Shown: positions 1 to 7,967 of the stretch, in pieces
Layout: each line of letters opens with the position of its first letter
Position numbering within the stretch: position 1 is the first letter of the stretch
Source: Pseudomonadota bacterium
GTDB lineage: Bacteria > Myxococcota_A > Bradymonadia > Bradymonadales > GCA-2716585
Direction: 5' to 3'
NCBI GenBank assembly: GCA_005804885.1
Contig: SYOX01000071.1
Coordinates: forward strand, 1-42,471
DNA length: 42,471 nucleotides
Notes under the pieces: model-generated
What the model was told of the DNA's origin: nothing
What the model saw: the letters and a program-made list of their open reading frames with translations, nothing else
The model's database searches: none
Position numbers and translations under genes: made by a program

Positions 1-67
1 GCACAGGAAACAGGTCCGCGAAGAGTTGCCATTCCAGATCGCTGAGCCCCTCAAACCGTCCTGCCAT
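1..67 (-). CDS. IS transposase, N-terminal fragment (runs off the window)
   Basis: Reading leftward from an ATG at 67-65, the visible 22 codons begin MAGRFEGLSDLEW and continue to the window edge. The GLSDLEW/LF pattern is how IS5/IS402-type (DUF4096-like) transposases start: a short helix with S-D-x-E-W that precedes the DDE domain. A ribosome-binding stretch GAGGTGAG lies five to six bases before the ATG. Only the start is visible, so integrity and exact IS family cannot be judged. The bases between about 68 and 140 would be the leader and terminal end of the element. The family call rests on a short motif. Confidence 0.6.
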   Translation of the reverse strand, partial: MAGRFEGLSDLEWQLFADLFPV

Positions 68-140
68 CGTCTCACCTCGTCGTCATCTTCGATGTCCACG
101 AGGCCACTTTACACCTTCTATACGTTACTGGGATAGGCTC

Positions 141-2123
141 GTGTATTCTGGTTTGATGCAAACCAATAAGACTTCAGCCCCATCAAACCTCGTACCCCTC
201 GCGTACGCCCCAACTTCAACGCGCCCCAAAGTCGATCCGGCCCTCGAACAAGCTTTATCAATATCAAACTTCTCCGATGCCATTGTCTTTTTCGCCGAAC
301 CAGATGGCGTTGAAAATTACAGTACATGGCTTGGCGCGATCCTCGCGATCAGGCAAGATACGGCACAGGATGACATCCTCTTTTTAAGGGAGACCTTTCT
401 ATCCGAAAGACAAAGCCTGTTTCAAAATCAGGCGTTCTCCATCATTGAGCAAACCGACGCTTGCGGTATGGATGTCTTTTACCTTTGCTCAGGGATGCCC
501 TGCTTTCTGGCCCGGATCAGTCACGACTGCCTCTACACGCTGGACGAACACCCGCTGGTTCAAAAAATTGATGCCTCAAAGGACGGTTCCATTGAGGCAG
601 ACGGTCTTGAGATCGAAAAGGGAACCCAACTGTCACAATTTGTCGACAACAATTACGAAGGATATGTATACTCTGGCAGTGAGCGTTTGCATGGTGCCGT
701 AATCGAACCGTCGAAGTCAACCGACCCAGAACAAGGTCCTCCAAGGGGCACACATTTTGGTTTTCGTTCGTCTTCTTCTTCGTGGTCTCGAGTCACGGAA
801 ACGGAATATTGCTCCAACAACGGCTCCAACTGGTGCTTCGATGTTACTTATACAGCGCCCTTTGGCATACATTCAACCATTGTTGCTGGTATCATGGCGG
901 GAGATCTCACGGACGGTCAGGAGCCGCAAGTCACTGATCCGTTTATGAGAAAGAGGTACAGCGGAGCTGCGCGAGAAATCTATCTTCATCTTTATGAAGT
1001 CAACAGGAGCGCAGGGGAGACAGATTTTGGCCTAAACCTGATCAAGGCATTGGATGAGATCGCAAGCCATCCTTCAAAAATCGTTGCAGCAAACCTATCC
1101 TCGCATGTAGAGGGCTCTGATCCTGACTGTATGGGCGATACAACATATTCTCTTGCTGCAATGTCTGTTTTTGAAAGCGGTACACTTTTATTTAAATCCG
1201 CCGGAAATGAGGATCACCCACTTGAAACGGATTGCACGGTCACAGATCCAGGCTCGGCGATGGGGGTCTTCACGGTAGGGGCTCACGAGTCCGACGACGA
1301 GTCCGAGGTTAGAGCCGGTGTTATCGCTACCTCCTCATCGTTAGGGGGTGCAAGTTCGACCGAAGGGAGAAATCGGTCTATCATTGACCTAACAGGTCCA
1401 GGGGACAGAAAGTATTATTTTGGAGTGGGTGGTGATCAAAATTACAATTATTTGGATAGCGTCAGTGGGACAAGTTATTCAACTCCATGGGTCGCAGGAT
1501 CTGCCGTTGATTTTGTGTCGTACTATAAAAATGAAATAAGTGATGCCATCGACGATCCTGGTTTGTTGTTCGCAAACATGCTCCTCATGGGTGATCGAGA
1601 GTCTCAAACTGGAAAAATTTCGACAATGTTCTCGAATTTGTGGGGCGGAGGGCGCATCAAGATGCGGCTTCCAGAACTAGGCGTTGGCTTAGCAAATCCT
1701 TCGGAGTATGCTTCTGGTTCACTTTGTGTGGGGAATGGGAACACCTCATACATCAATATCAACAACGCCTCAACACTTAGCCCTTATGTCGATGTCATCA
1801 AAGCTGTAATCTACTGGTTTGATAGTAGATATGGATCGTCCGGATTGCTTGATGACCTCGACTTGTCTCTCCAATATTATAGCTCTACGACAGGATTATG
1901 GCATACTCACAAATCTAGCACCAGTCGAACCGATGAAAAGGAAAGGGTGTTTCAGTCAAATCCGTTCACAAGGCAGTACAGATTGGCTATTAAGGGCTAT
2001 CAAGTTGCATCTCAATTTACTGAGTGTGGTGGAAATTCTATAAAGGTATTCTATGCATATTTCTTTGAAAGCAACAATAGAGGAGGAACCAATGAACCTG
2101 GAACAGACATCGATCCTGAGTAG
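141..2123 (+). CDS. Subtilase-like (S8) serine protease with propeptide, atypical catalytic Asp position
   Basis: Residues 45-145 resemble an I9-type propeptide ending in L-x-E-H-P-L-V. The S8 fold follows: H244 in GIHSTIVAGIMAG, oxyanion Asn N356 in KSAGNEDH, and nucleophile S445 in SGTSYSTPWVAGSA. Where subtilases have the catalytic Asp (AVIDTG), this protein reads AVIEPS with Glu at 189. It may be weakened, inactive or altered in mechanism. About 150 residues follow the catalytic domain, possibly a beta-sandwich. The GTG at 141 is the earliest in-frame start and the ATG at 156 is an alternative; neither has a good ribosome-binding site. There is no signal peptide, although a propeptide protease would be expected to have one, so the 5' end may be missing. 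Base composition is clearly more AT-rich than downstream genes. The next gene starts inside its last 32 bases. Confidence 0.75.
   Translation: MYSGLMQTNKTSAPSNLVPLAYAPTSTRPKVDPALEQALSISNFSDAIVFFAEPDGVENYSTWLGAILAIRQDTAQDDILFLRETFLSERQSLFQNQAFSIIEQTDACGMDVFYLCSGMPCFLARISHDCLYTLDEHPLVQKIDASKDGSIEADGLEIEKGTQLSQFVDNNYEGYVYSGSERLHGAVIEPSKSTDPEQGPPRGTHFGFRSSSSSWSRVTETEYCSNNGSNWCFDVTYTAPFGIHSTIVAGIMAGDLTDGQEPQVTDPFMRKRYSGAAREIYLHLYEVNRSAGETDFGLNLIKALDEIASHPSKIVAANLSSHVEGSDPDCMGDTTYSLAAMSVFESGTLLFKSAGNEDHPLETDCTVTDPGSAMGVFTVGAHESDDESEVRAGVIATSSSLGGASSTEGRNRSIIDLTGPGDRKYYFGVGGDQNYNYLDSVSGTSYSTPWVAGSAVDFVSYYKNEISDAIDDPGLLFANMLLMGDRESQTGKISTMFSNLWGGGRIKMRLPELGVGLANPSEYASGSLCVGNGNTSYININNASTLSPYVDVIKAVIYWFDSRYGSSGLLDDLDLSLQYYSSTTGLWHTHKSSTSRTDEKERVFQSNPFTRQYRLAIKGYQVASQFTECGGNSIKVFYAYFFESNNRGGTNEPGTDIDPE
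2081..2086 (+). promoter_or_regulatory. Strong ribosome-binding site that fixes the start of the first small lipoprotein
   Basis: AGGAGG lies five bases before the ATG at 2092, inside the end of the subtilase gene. It selects the internal ATG over the upstream in-frame ATG at 2053. The chosen start yields a proper lipoprotein signal peptide and implies co-transcription with the protease. Confidence 0.8.
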
Positions 2124-2430
2124 TCTCGTCTCTCTCTTGTTCATGGCCGCATGTGTGGACGAGCCAGTTGAAGCAGACAATGGAGATAGTCTTTGCGGCA
2201 AAGAGTGCGCCAATAAAATCGACTGCGGCCCTATTCACGGGAACGCACATTTAGACGAACTTGATTGTGATATTAGGGCATTTGTTTGTGGTGAATTCTT
2301 TGGAGGAGAGGACTTATCACCCATGCGGGCTCCCGACGGCACTTGCTGGATATTTGGGGGAGGAGTTCCACAATCTTTTGTTGATGATAATACCTGTGCG
2401 AGAGAACTTGACTTATGTTCGAGCGAGTGA
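2092..2430 (+). CDS. Small Cys-rich lipoprotein (paralogue A)
   Basis: A 112-residue protein with an N-terminal hydrophobic segment and lipobox MAAC (Cys21), predicting a lipid-anchored exported protein. The mature part holds about eight further cysteines spaced as in the protein encoded just downstream (C-x-K-E-C, D-C, V-C, G-x-C-W, T-C, L-C), so disulfides are likely outside the cytoplasm. The start is fixed by AGGAGG and overlaps the subtilase gene by 32 bases. I recognise no family. Co-transcription with a protease makes a partner, substrate or inhibitor role conceivable, but nothing in the sequence shows it. Like the subtilase it is AT-richer than the rest of the window, which suggests a shared foreign origin. 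Confidence 0.7.
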   Translation: MNLEQTSILSSLVSLLFMAACVDEPVEADNGDSLCGKECANKIDCGPIHGNAHLDELDCDIRAFVCGEFFGGEDLSPMRAPDGTCWIFGGGVPQSFVDDNTCARELDLCSSE

Positions 2431-2436
2431 GAAACC

Positions 2437-2949
2437 ATGATGCCAAATAACCAGTCCAGATCAGAATCACTCACCTCTAGAGCGCTGATTGGTTTGAGGG
2501 ACCGAGGTCGTCGAGGCCGACAGCGTCGAGGCCAAGGAGGAGAGCACAGGCGGGCCGTTGGCCCGGCGAGCATCGACGACGACGGCATCGGCGTTGTCGG
2601 ACCGACGACCGACGGGAGTCAAACCAATCAGCGCTCTAGACTCGTCTTGTCAACAGCCGTATCTTTAATGACCACCTTTCTTTGTTCTTGTGTCGATGAT
2701 TCTTGTGCAAAGGAGTGTGGTGACGGCCCCAATTGCGAAATGATCAACGGCTTTATGATTTCGGTGGACAACAGCTGCTTTATTGAAAGTTATGTCTGTG
2801 ATGAGTCCAAATCTCCACCCTTCAATGGTCTCATTTTCACGCGCGATCCAGAAGGCCGTTGTTGGGGCTTCAAAGGTCGCTTGCCCTCCTCGTTCAAGAT
2901 CGTCTCGACCTGCGGCATGATAGTACCGCTGTGTCAAGACAATACATGA
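2437..2949 (+). CDS. Small Cys-rich lipoprotein (paralogue B) with a 53-codon in-frame palindromic insertion
   Basis: A 170-residue ORF whose C-terminal 90 residues match the preceding lipoprotein in Cys spacing and in the signature E/D-G-x-C-W-x-F/I. Residues 1-15 are polar, residues 16-68 are Arg/Gly/Asp-rich and encoded by the GC-rich palindromic element at 2476-2640, and residues 69-85 form a hydrophobic segment ending in a lipobox-like LCSC. Removing one element plus a duplicated CTAG or TA would leave a normal short n-region (TSRLVLST) and an ordinary lipoprotein signal. The inserted length is a multiple of three, so the frame stays open. Whether the extended 68-residue n-region still allows export is unclear; a TTG at the SR|LVL junction region could serve as an internal start. 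It lies six bases after paralogue A. Confidence 0.6.
   Translation: MMPNNQSRSESLTSRALIGLRDRGRRGRQRRGQGGEHRRAVGPASIDDDGIGVVGPTTDGSQTNQRSRLVLSTAVSLMTTFLCSCVDDSCAKECGDGPNCEMINGFMISVDNSCFIESYVCDESKSPPFNGLIFTRDPEGRCWGFKGRLPSSFKIVSTCGMIVPLCQDNT
2476..2640. mobile_element. MITE-like or palindromic element with 22-bp perfect terminal inverted repeats
   Basis: Bases 2476-2497 and 2619-2640 are perfect inverted copies, 22 bp each. The outer six bases, TCTAGA, are themselves palindromic, so the real insertion is probably an element flanked by a duplicated TA (or CTAG). TA duplication is the hallmark of IS630/Tc1-mariner-type transposition. The interior is GC-rich within an AT-rich gene and holds a second, imperfect inverted repeat near 2501-2523 and 2593-2615, so the whole element could fold into a long hairpin. 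There is no room for a transposase, hence non-autonomous. Net insertion length is 159 bases, or 53 codons. In-frame palindromic inserts in genes recall Rickettsia palindromic elements; relatedness is not claimed. Confidence 0.75.
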
Positions 2950-3939
2950 TATTTATCTCAGTCTGGCCCATGGCGCCGGCATCGACCTCACCACCGAGTG
3001 GATTTCGGGACGGATAGGCCCGAGCGCGGCTCAGGCGAAGCGGGATCATCCCCAGACTCTATCACAGCCTCCATCGCCTTCAAGGTGCACAGGCATGGCT
3101 CGACGGGCGCCGCAGACCTCGAAGAGGCCTACGACTCGGACGAGGGCGCCATCATCCGGATCCGAGGGGTCGGCCAGCGCACCCACTTCGGCCCAGGAGC
3201 GCGCCGCGCCTGTCACAAGGTCCCGCTCGCTTCGGTCCCATGCTCAAGGCCGTGACAGCGGGGCTTCGAGGGTCGATGACGGGTGGGCCTCAGGGGTGGG
3301 TCGCAGGAACCGTGGCCGGGATCACTGGCCGTCTGGGGCGGGTGGTGATGCCGTCGGGGCGGGCCGATCGAGGGCGTCGACCATGGAATCGGAACGCGTG
3401 GGTGATCTCGAACCCGGTGATGACCATCGACTTCTTGCCTCGATCTCAGGCGCCCGCGCCGGGCGCCCGGCGGGGAGATCGTAAGTCATGGCTCCGGGGT
3501 GAGTCCAGACGAGGGGAGATGGGATCGAGGGCTTCCAAATCGCTGGAGAGGCTTCCAAATCGCTGGAGAGGCTTCCAAATTCTTGCCGATCCTGTCCTGG
3601 TGGGGATCGAGGGCGAGCCGAAGCGGAGATCCTGGCGAGGGCGACGCGCGGATCCCCTTCAGCACGGGATTTGGAAGCCTCGGCGGCGATTTGGAAGCCT
3701 CGGCGGCGATTTGGAAGCTCTCGGCGGCGATCTGGAAGCTCTCCTGAGCGCGCCACGAGCGAGGTTGAGCGTTTTGAGGAACGGTTCGTGCGCTCTCTTG
3801 ATCGGCAGAGCGCGTGGGATCGCGCGGGGTGCGGTGTGGATGGAAAGATCAGGGGTTGGCGCGGCGCTTGGAGAGGCCGAGATGGATGAGCGCTTCGTGG
3901 GGTGGACACGGGTGGAGTGCCTGCCGATCCGCGCTGAGG
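2950..3939. other. 990-bp stretch without a convincing gene
   Basis: Base composition switches back to GC-rich here. Several frames stay open by chance but show no start with a ribosome-binding site and no recognisable domain. The stretch 2998-3255 on the plus strand reads as a plausible soluble protein fragment (for example DLEEAYDSDEGAIIRIRG), so a decayed gene between about 2950 and 3255 is possible. The second half carries the box array at 3531-3739. I see no RNA gene and no terminator. Confidence 0.5.
3531..3739. repeat. Array of GCTTCCAAAT boxes: three direct, then four inverted, 20-bp period
   Basis: GCTTCCAAAT occurs at 3531, 3551 and 3571, exactly 20 bases apart with spacer CGCTGGAGAG. 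The reverse complement ATTTGGAAGC follows at 3669, 3689 and 3709, again 20 apart, with spacer CTCGGCGGCG. A variant ATCTGGAAGC lies at 3730. The two half-arrays face each other across about 90 bases. A 20-bp period puts every box on nearly the same face of the helix. It is not CRISPR, because repeats and spacers are too short and the spacers are identical. It could be a protein-binding array or the remains of a genome-wide repeat family. Confidence 0.85.
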
Positions 3940-5955
3940 TCAACGACTCTGGCCCAGCGCGCCGCGCGCCGCGAGCGCGGCCTCGACGACGGCCTCGATC
4001 GTAATCCCGAACTTCTCGTAGAGGATCTCCGCGGGCGCCGAGGCCCCGAAGGAGGTCATCCCCACGAAGCGCCCGTCCAGACCCAGGAAGCGATCCCAGC
4101 TCATGCCGCTGGCGGCCTCGACGGCCACGCGGCCCCGGATGGCGCCGGGCAGGATCTGCTCGCGGTACGCGGCGCTCTGAGCCAGGAAGCGCTCATGGCA
4201 GGGCATGCTGACGACCCGCGCGTCGACCCCCACCTCACCGAGCCGCTCCCGCGCCGCCAGCGCCAGCTCCACCTCCGACCCGCTGGCCATCAGGACCACG
4301 TCCGGCCGCTCGCCCGACTCCCGCGCCAGGATGTAGCCCCCGCGCGCGGCCTCCCCCGTCGGGGCGTCGACGAGCGTGGTCAGATCCTGGCGCGTCAACA
4401 CCAGCACCGTCGGCCCGTCCGTCCGCTCGATGGCCCGCCGCCACGCCTCGACTACCTCCCCGGCGTCCGCCGGCCTGAAGACCTCCAGGTTCGGGATCGC
4501 CCGCAGCACCCCGACGTGCTCCACCGGCTGGTGCGTCGGCCCGTCCTCGCCCAACCCGATGCTGTCGTGCGTCATGATGTAGATCACCGGCTGCTTCATC
4601 AGCGCCGCCAGCCGGATCGCCGGCCTCATGTAATCGGTAAAGACCAGGAAGCTCGCGCAGAAAGGCCGAAAGCCCCCGTGCAGCGACAGCCCGTTGCAGA
4701 TCGCCCCCATCGCGTGCTCCCGCACGCCGAAGTGGATGAGCTGACCCCGGATCTCCCCCGGCGACACCACCCCCATCTCCAGGTGCCGCGTCCCGTTCGA
4801 CCCCCCAAGGTCCGCAGATCCCCCAATCAATTCGGGCACTTGCGCCATCAAGGCCCGCAGCGCCGTCGCCGAGGACTTGCGCGTCGCCATCGCGCCGGCC
4901 CCGAAGCGCGGCAGCGCCGCCTCCCATCCCTCCGGCAGCGACCCCCCCATTCGACGCCGCCATTGCGCCGCCAGCGCCGGGTTCGCGCCAGCCCAGACCT
5001 CAAAGGCCGCCCCCCACGCCGCCTGATCCCGCGCCCCCCGCCCGACCGCCGCGCCCAGGTGCGCGGCGACGTCCTCGGGCACCAGGAAGTGCGCGTCCTG
5101 GGGCCAGCCGTAGGCGGCCTTGGCCAGCGCCACCTCGCCGGCCCCCAGCGGCGCCCCGTGCGCGTCGGGCTTGCCGGCCTTGTTCGGCGACCCGATCCCG
5201 ATCGTCGTCCGCACGATCACCAGCGAGGGCCGATCCGCCGCCCGCTGCGCCCGCCGCGTCGCCTCGCGCAACGCCGCCAGATCCTCGCCGTCCCCCACCC
5301 GCTCGACGTGCCAGCCGCACGCCTCGAAGCGCGCCCCGACGTCCTCCGTGAAGGTGATCCCGGTCGCGCCGTCGATCGTGATCTCGTTGGCGTCGTAATA
5401 GCAGATCAGCTTGCCCAGCTTCAGGTGACCGGCCACCGAGATCGCCTCGGCCGCCACGCCCTCCATCAGATCGCCGTCGCTGCAGATCACGTAGGTGCGG
5501 TGATCGACGATCGTGCCCTCGTCGGTGTTGAAGGCCGCCGCCAGGTGCGCCTCGGCCAGCGCCATGCCGACGGCGGTGCTGATCCCCTGACCCAGCGGCC
5601 CCGTCGTCGTCTCGACCCCCGGCGTGTGGTGCACCTCCGGGTGCCCCGGCGTCAGGCTGCCCCACTGCCGGAAGTTCTTGATCTCGTCGAGCGAGAGCTC
5701 AAAGCCCGTCAAGTGCAGCAGCGCGTACTGGAGCATCGAGGCGTGGCCGCACGAGAGCACGAAGCGGTCCCGGTCGGCCCAGGCCGGGTCGCGGGGGTTG
5801 TAGCGCATCACCTCGTGGAAGAGGTGGTAGGCCAGCGGGGCCAGGGCCATCGGCGTCCCAGGGTGCCCCGAGTTGGCCCGCTGCACCGCGTCCATCGCCA
5901 GCGTGCGGATCGTGTGGACGGACTTCTGCTCCAACGACATCGAGGACAGGCTCAT
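3940..5955 (-). CDS. tkt: Transketolase
   Basis: A 671-residue, full-length thiamine-diphosphate enzyme that moves two-carbon ketol units between sugar phosphates in the non-oxidative pentose phosphate pathway (cytosol). The N-terminal domain shows SGHPGTPM (H31), CGHAS (H71), GPLGQG (about 119-124) and the cofactor motif SDGDLMEG...DAN (about D160-N190). The middle domain shows [11 protein letters not shown] with the cofactor-activating Glu, and [17 protein letters not shown]. The ATG at 5955 is chosen because GGAGG lies about six bases upstream. The frame continues 27 codons further, but those codons look non-coding. It stands alone, with no other pentose phosphate gene next to it. No defect is visible. 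Confidence 0.95.
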   Translation of the reverse strand: MSLSSMSLEQKSVHTIRTLAMDAVQRANSGHPGTPMALAPLAYHLFHEVMRYNPRDPAWADRDRFVLSCGHASMLQYALLHLTGFELSLDEIKNFRQWGSLTPGHPEVHHTPGVETTTGPLGQGISTAVGMALAEAHLAAAFNTDEGTIVDHRTYVICSDGDLMEGVAAEAISVAGHLKLGKLICYYDANEITIDGATGITFTEDVGARFEACGWHVERVGDGEDLAALREATRRAQRAADRPSLVIVRTTIGIGSPNKAGKPDAHGAPLGAGEVALAKAAYGWPQDAHFLVPEDVAAHLGAAVGRGARDQAAWGAAFEVWAGANPALAAQWRRRMGGSLPEGWEAALPRFGAGAMATRKSSATALRALMAQVPELIGGSADLGGSNGTRHLEMGVVSPGEIRGQLIHFGVREHAMGAICNGLSLHGGFRPFCASFLVFTDYMRPAIRLAALMKQPVIYIMTHDSIGLGEDGPTHQPVEHVGVLRAIPNLEVFRPADAGEVVEAWRRAIERTDGPTVLVLTRQDLTTLVDAPTGEAARGGYILARESGERPDVVLMASGSEVELALAARERLGEVGVDARVVSMPCHERFLAQSAAYREQILPGAIRGRVAVEAASGMSWDRFLGLDGRFVGMTSFGASAPAEILYEKFGITIEAVVEAALAARGALGQSR

Positions 5956-6064
5956 TGCGACCTCCGAGGGTTCTGGGGTGCCCATCGACAGGCATCGGCG
6001 CACATCGAAGGCGGCGCACGCTATCGCGGCGCCCACGATGAGGTCAAGGTGCCACCACCGCCCA

Positions 6065-6079
6065 ACGCTCGTTGAGCGT
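6065..6079. other. Short perfect hairpin between two minus-strand genes
   Basis: ACGCTC-GTT-GAGCGT is a perfect 6-bp stem about 30 bases downstream of the lipoprotein gene that ends at 6108. No U-tract follows on either strand. It may help end transcription or stabilise the 3' end before the transketolase gene, but the call is weak. Confidence 0.3.
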
Positions 6080-6107
6080 GCGATGATCGTCGAGCGTGGG
6101 GCGGCCT

Positions 6108-7124
6108 TCAGGGTGGCGCGACGGCGCCGTCGAGGAGCTGGGCGCAGACCGGCGGGAAGGCGTCGCCGTCGAGAGCCTGCGGGTCGAAGCGGCAGCTCGC
6201 GGCCCAGGGCTCGTTGCGGACCTGGGTCAGCGCCACGGCGCCCTGCAGCGCCCCCGCGTCGTCAACACACCGGGCGTGGTGGCAGGTGGCCTCGGCGCCG
6301 TCCAGAAGGCAGGGGGCCTGCCAGAACACGGGCGCGGCGCACAGGCCCGCGAAGAACTGCCGCTGATCGAGGTCCATGTCGGCGGCGGCCTGCGTCAGAT
6401 CCGGGATCGGGACGGGGGAGATGGCCAGCTCGCTGTCGGGGCAGGTCAGAGTGCGGGCGCCGGTCTTTTTGCAGCCGGACGGGACGGCCAGCGCCCGACC
6501 CGAGAAGACCGGCGCGCCAGCCTTGTAGCGCGCCGACAGGGCGTCAAAGGTCCGATCGGGCTCCAGCAATGCCAGGATCTCGCCGCAGCCCTCGAAGCGC
6601 CAGTCGCTCGACGTAAAGCAGGCGATCACCCGCACCCCCTCGCGGACCCGCGCCAGCGCGTAGCGCCCCTCGAAGTCCGGCACGCCCACGCCGAAGCCCC
6701 TCGCGCTGTAGAGCACGATCGGCGTACCCCCGATCGGCGCGGGGACGACCTCGACGCTGACCTGCCCGCCGGGGCCGTGGATGCTCTCGGCCGAGCTTCG
6801 GGAGAAGCGCCCCAGGTTGTCGGCCATGTCCGCGTCCTCCCACGGGAAGTACTCGGAGATGAAGGCCCCGAAGCCGTGCTGCTCGCACAGGTAGAAGACC
6901 CCGAGCCCCTGGGCCACCTGGCGGCTGCAGGCGTCGAAGGTGTCCAGCCCCGCCAGCGGTAAAGGCTCCTCGGGCGTGAGGGCCCCCTTCCCTGGGCTCG
7001 ACCCGGCGCACCCCGCCGTCAGGGCGAGCGCGCTTGCGACCAGCGCGCCTGCGACGGCCCGCCTCGCGGCGCTCGGGCTTGCGGCGCTCAGGTCGGAGGT
7101 GAGCGCGCGAGAGCGCGGGTTCAT
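6108..7124 (-). CDS. Lipoprotein of unknown function
   Basis: A 338-residue protein with an Arg-containing n-region, a hydrophobic segment at residues 22-36 and lipobox LTAGC (Cys39), so it should be lipid-anchored in the envelope. The mature part has scattered cysteines, including paired ones near the C-terminus (CxxxxxCxxxxC-like spacing in the [10 protein letters not shown] region), that could form disulfides. I recognise no family or catalytic motif. The ATG at 7124 is preceded by GGGAGGGA about seven bases upstream; the frame stays open further but antisense to the Nudix gene. It diverges from the Nudix gene, so 7125-7256 should hold both promoters. Confidence 0.75.
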   Translation of the reverse strand: MNPRSRALTSDLSAASPSAARRAVAGALVASALALTAGCAGSSPGKGALTPEEPLPLAGLDTFDACSRQVAQGLGVFYLCEQHGFGAFISEYFPWEDADMADNLGRFSRSSAESIHGPGGQVSVEVVPAPIGGTPIVLYSARGFGVGVPDFEGRYALARVREGVRVIACFTSSDWRFEGCGEILALLEPDRTFDALSARYKAGAPVFSGRALAVPSGCKKTGARTLTCPDSELAISPVPIPDLTQAAADMDLDQRQFFAGLCAAPVFWQAPCLLDGAEATCHHARCVDDAGALQGAVALTQVRNEPWAASCRFDPQALDGDAFPPVCAQLLDGAVAPP

Positions 7125-7256
7125 GGCGTCCCTCCCTTCAGGTTGAGCGGGCGTCGGGTTTTGATCCCCGGCGCTTGGGCGCGCGGCGCGCACGAGGCAA
7201 TGTACACCAACCGGCGCGCGCAGGGGATGGGCGCGCCGCGAGGCGCAGGAGAGGAC

Positions 7257-7730
7257 ATGGAGATCGTCATGGCGGCCGTCGCGCTCATCGAGCGCGATGG
7301 CAGGGTGTTGATGCTGCGGCGTCGCCAGGACGACCGCTCCTATCCGGGGATGTGGTGTCTTCCAGGCGGGCGAGTCGATCCGGGCGAGTCGCCCGTCGAG
7401 GCCGTCGAGCGAGAGGTCTTCGAAGAGACGGGGCTCAGGGTGCGGGTCGGCGAAGCGCTGGTGGAGCGCGACAGCACCCTGGAGGCCCGCGCCCGGATCT
7501 ACCGGATCGTGGCCTTCGCGGTGGTCGAGATCGCCAGCGTCAACGATGCTGGCGACGGCGGCGAGACCGACGACCAGAGCGCCGCCGACCAGGGCGGGGC
7601 GCTGCGCGCCTTCCCGTCGGAGGAGCACGTCGAGGCGGCCTGGGTCGAACCCGGCGCTGCGCTGCGGGATCTGAAGATCGCCGGGTCGGTGACGCTGGAG
7701 ATCCTGCGTGCGCTCGTCGCCAGGGGCTGA
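7257..7730 (+). CDS. Nudix hydrolase
   Basis: A 157-residue protein, the usual size for a stand-alone Nudix domain. The Nudix box matches the consensus exactly: G38-x5-E44-x7-R52-E53-V-x-E56-E57-x-G59, reading GGRVDPGES...REVFEETG. Such enzymes hydrolyse nucleoside diphosphates linked to another group, with the box Glu residues binding Mg2+; the substrate cannot be read from the sequence. The start at 7257 follows CAGGAGAGG closely and begins right before the first beta strand (MEIVMAAVALIERDGRVLML). An acidic, low-complexity insertion near residues 98-115 (NDAGDGGETDDQSAAD) is unusual. Cytosolic. Confidence 0.9.
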   Translation: MEIVMAAVALIERDGRVLMLRRRQDDRSYPGMWCLPGGRVDPGESPVEAVEREVFEETGLRVRVGEALVERDSTLEARARIYRIVAFAVVEIASVNDAGDGGETDDQSAADQGGALRAFPSEEHVEAAWVEPGAALRDLKIAGSVTLEILRALVARG

Positions 7731-7737
7731 TCTCGCC

Positions 7738-7827
7738 GGGCGACGCAGCCCATCGAGACAGAAAAGCGACCGCGACGCCGCGGGCTCCAGCGTCGGCGAA
7801 AGAGCCGGGGCGCTCCCTGCGTCGCCC
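7738..7827. other. Structured intergenic segment between convergent genes
   Basis: GGGCGACGCAG at 7738-7748 and its exact complement CTGCGTCGCCC at 7817-7827 can pair across 68 bases. A smaller inverted pair, GACGC/GCGTC, lies inside. It sits just after the Nudix stop and before the convergent MFS gene. It may be a transcript end or a structured RNA; there is no U-tract. The rest of 7828-7967 holds an AT-rich patch but no gene I can support. Confidence 0.35.
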
Positions 7828-7967
7828 GCTCACCTGGGTCATGTCTGGACGCAGGCGAGAGCTTCAAGGCTATGAATTTATTGCAGATGTTGAAGATCTG
7901 GCGCGCGTGGGATCTTTGGGTGTGGAGGAGCCCTCGACACATCATTGAGCGCCTGGCCCCTCCTGGA

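Noticed and set aside
2998..3255. Plus-strand 85-codon frame as a real gene
   Set aside because: It reads like a soluble protein fragment but has no ribosome-binding site, no recognised motif and no neighbouring support; kept only as a possible relic.
3531..3739. CRISPR array
   Set aside because: Repeat and spacer are each only about 10 bases, spacers are identical, and no cas gene is present.
3814..6075. Plus-strand frame of 753 codons over the transketolase gene
   Set aside because: Arg/Pro/His-rich nonsense typical of the complement of GC-rich coding DNA; the minus strand encodes a complete transketolase.
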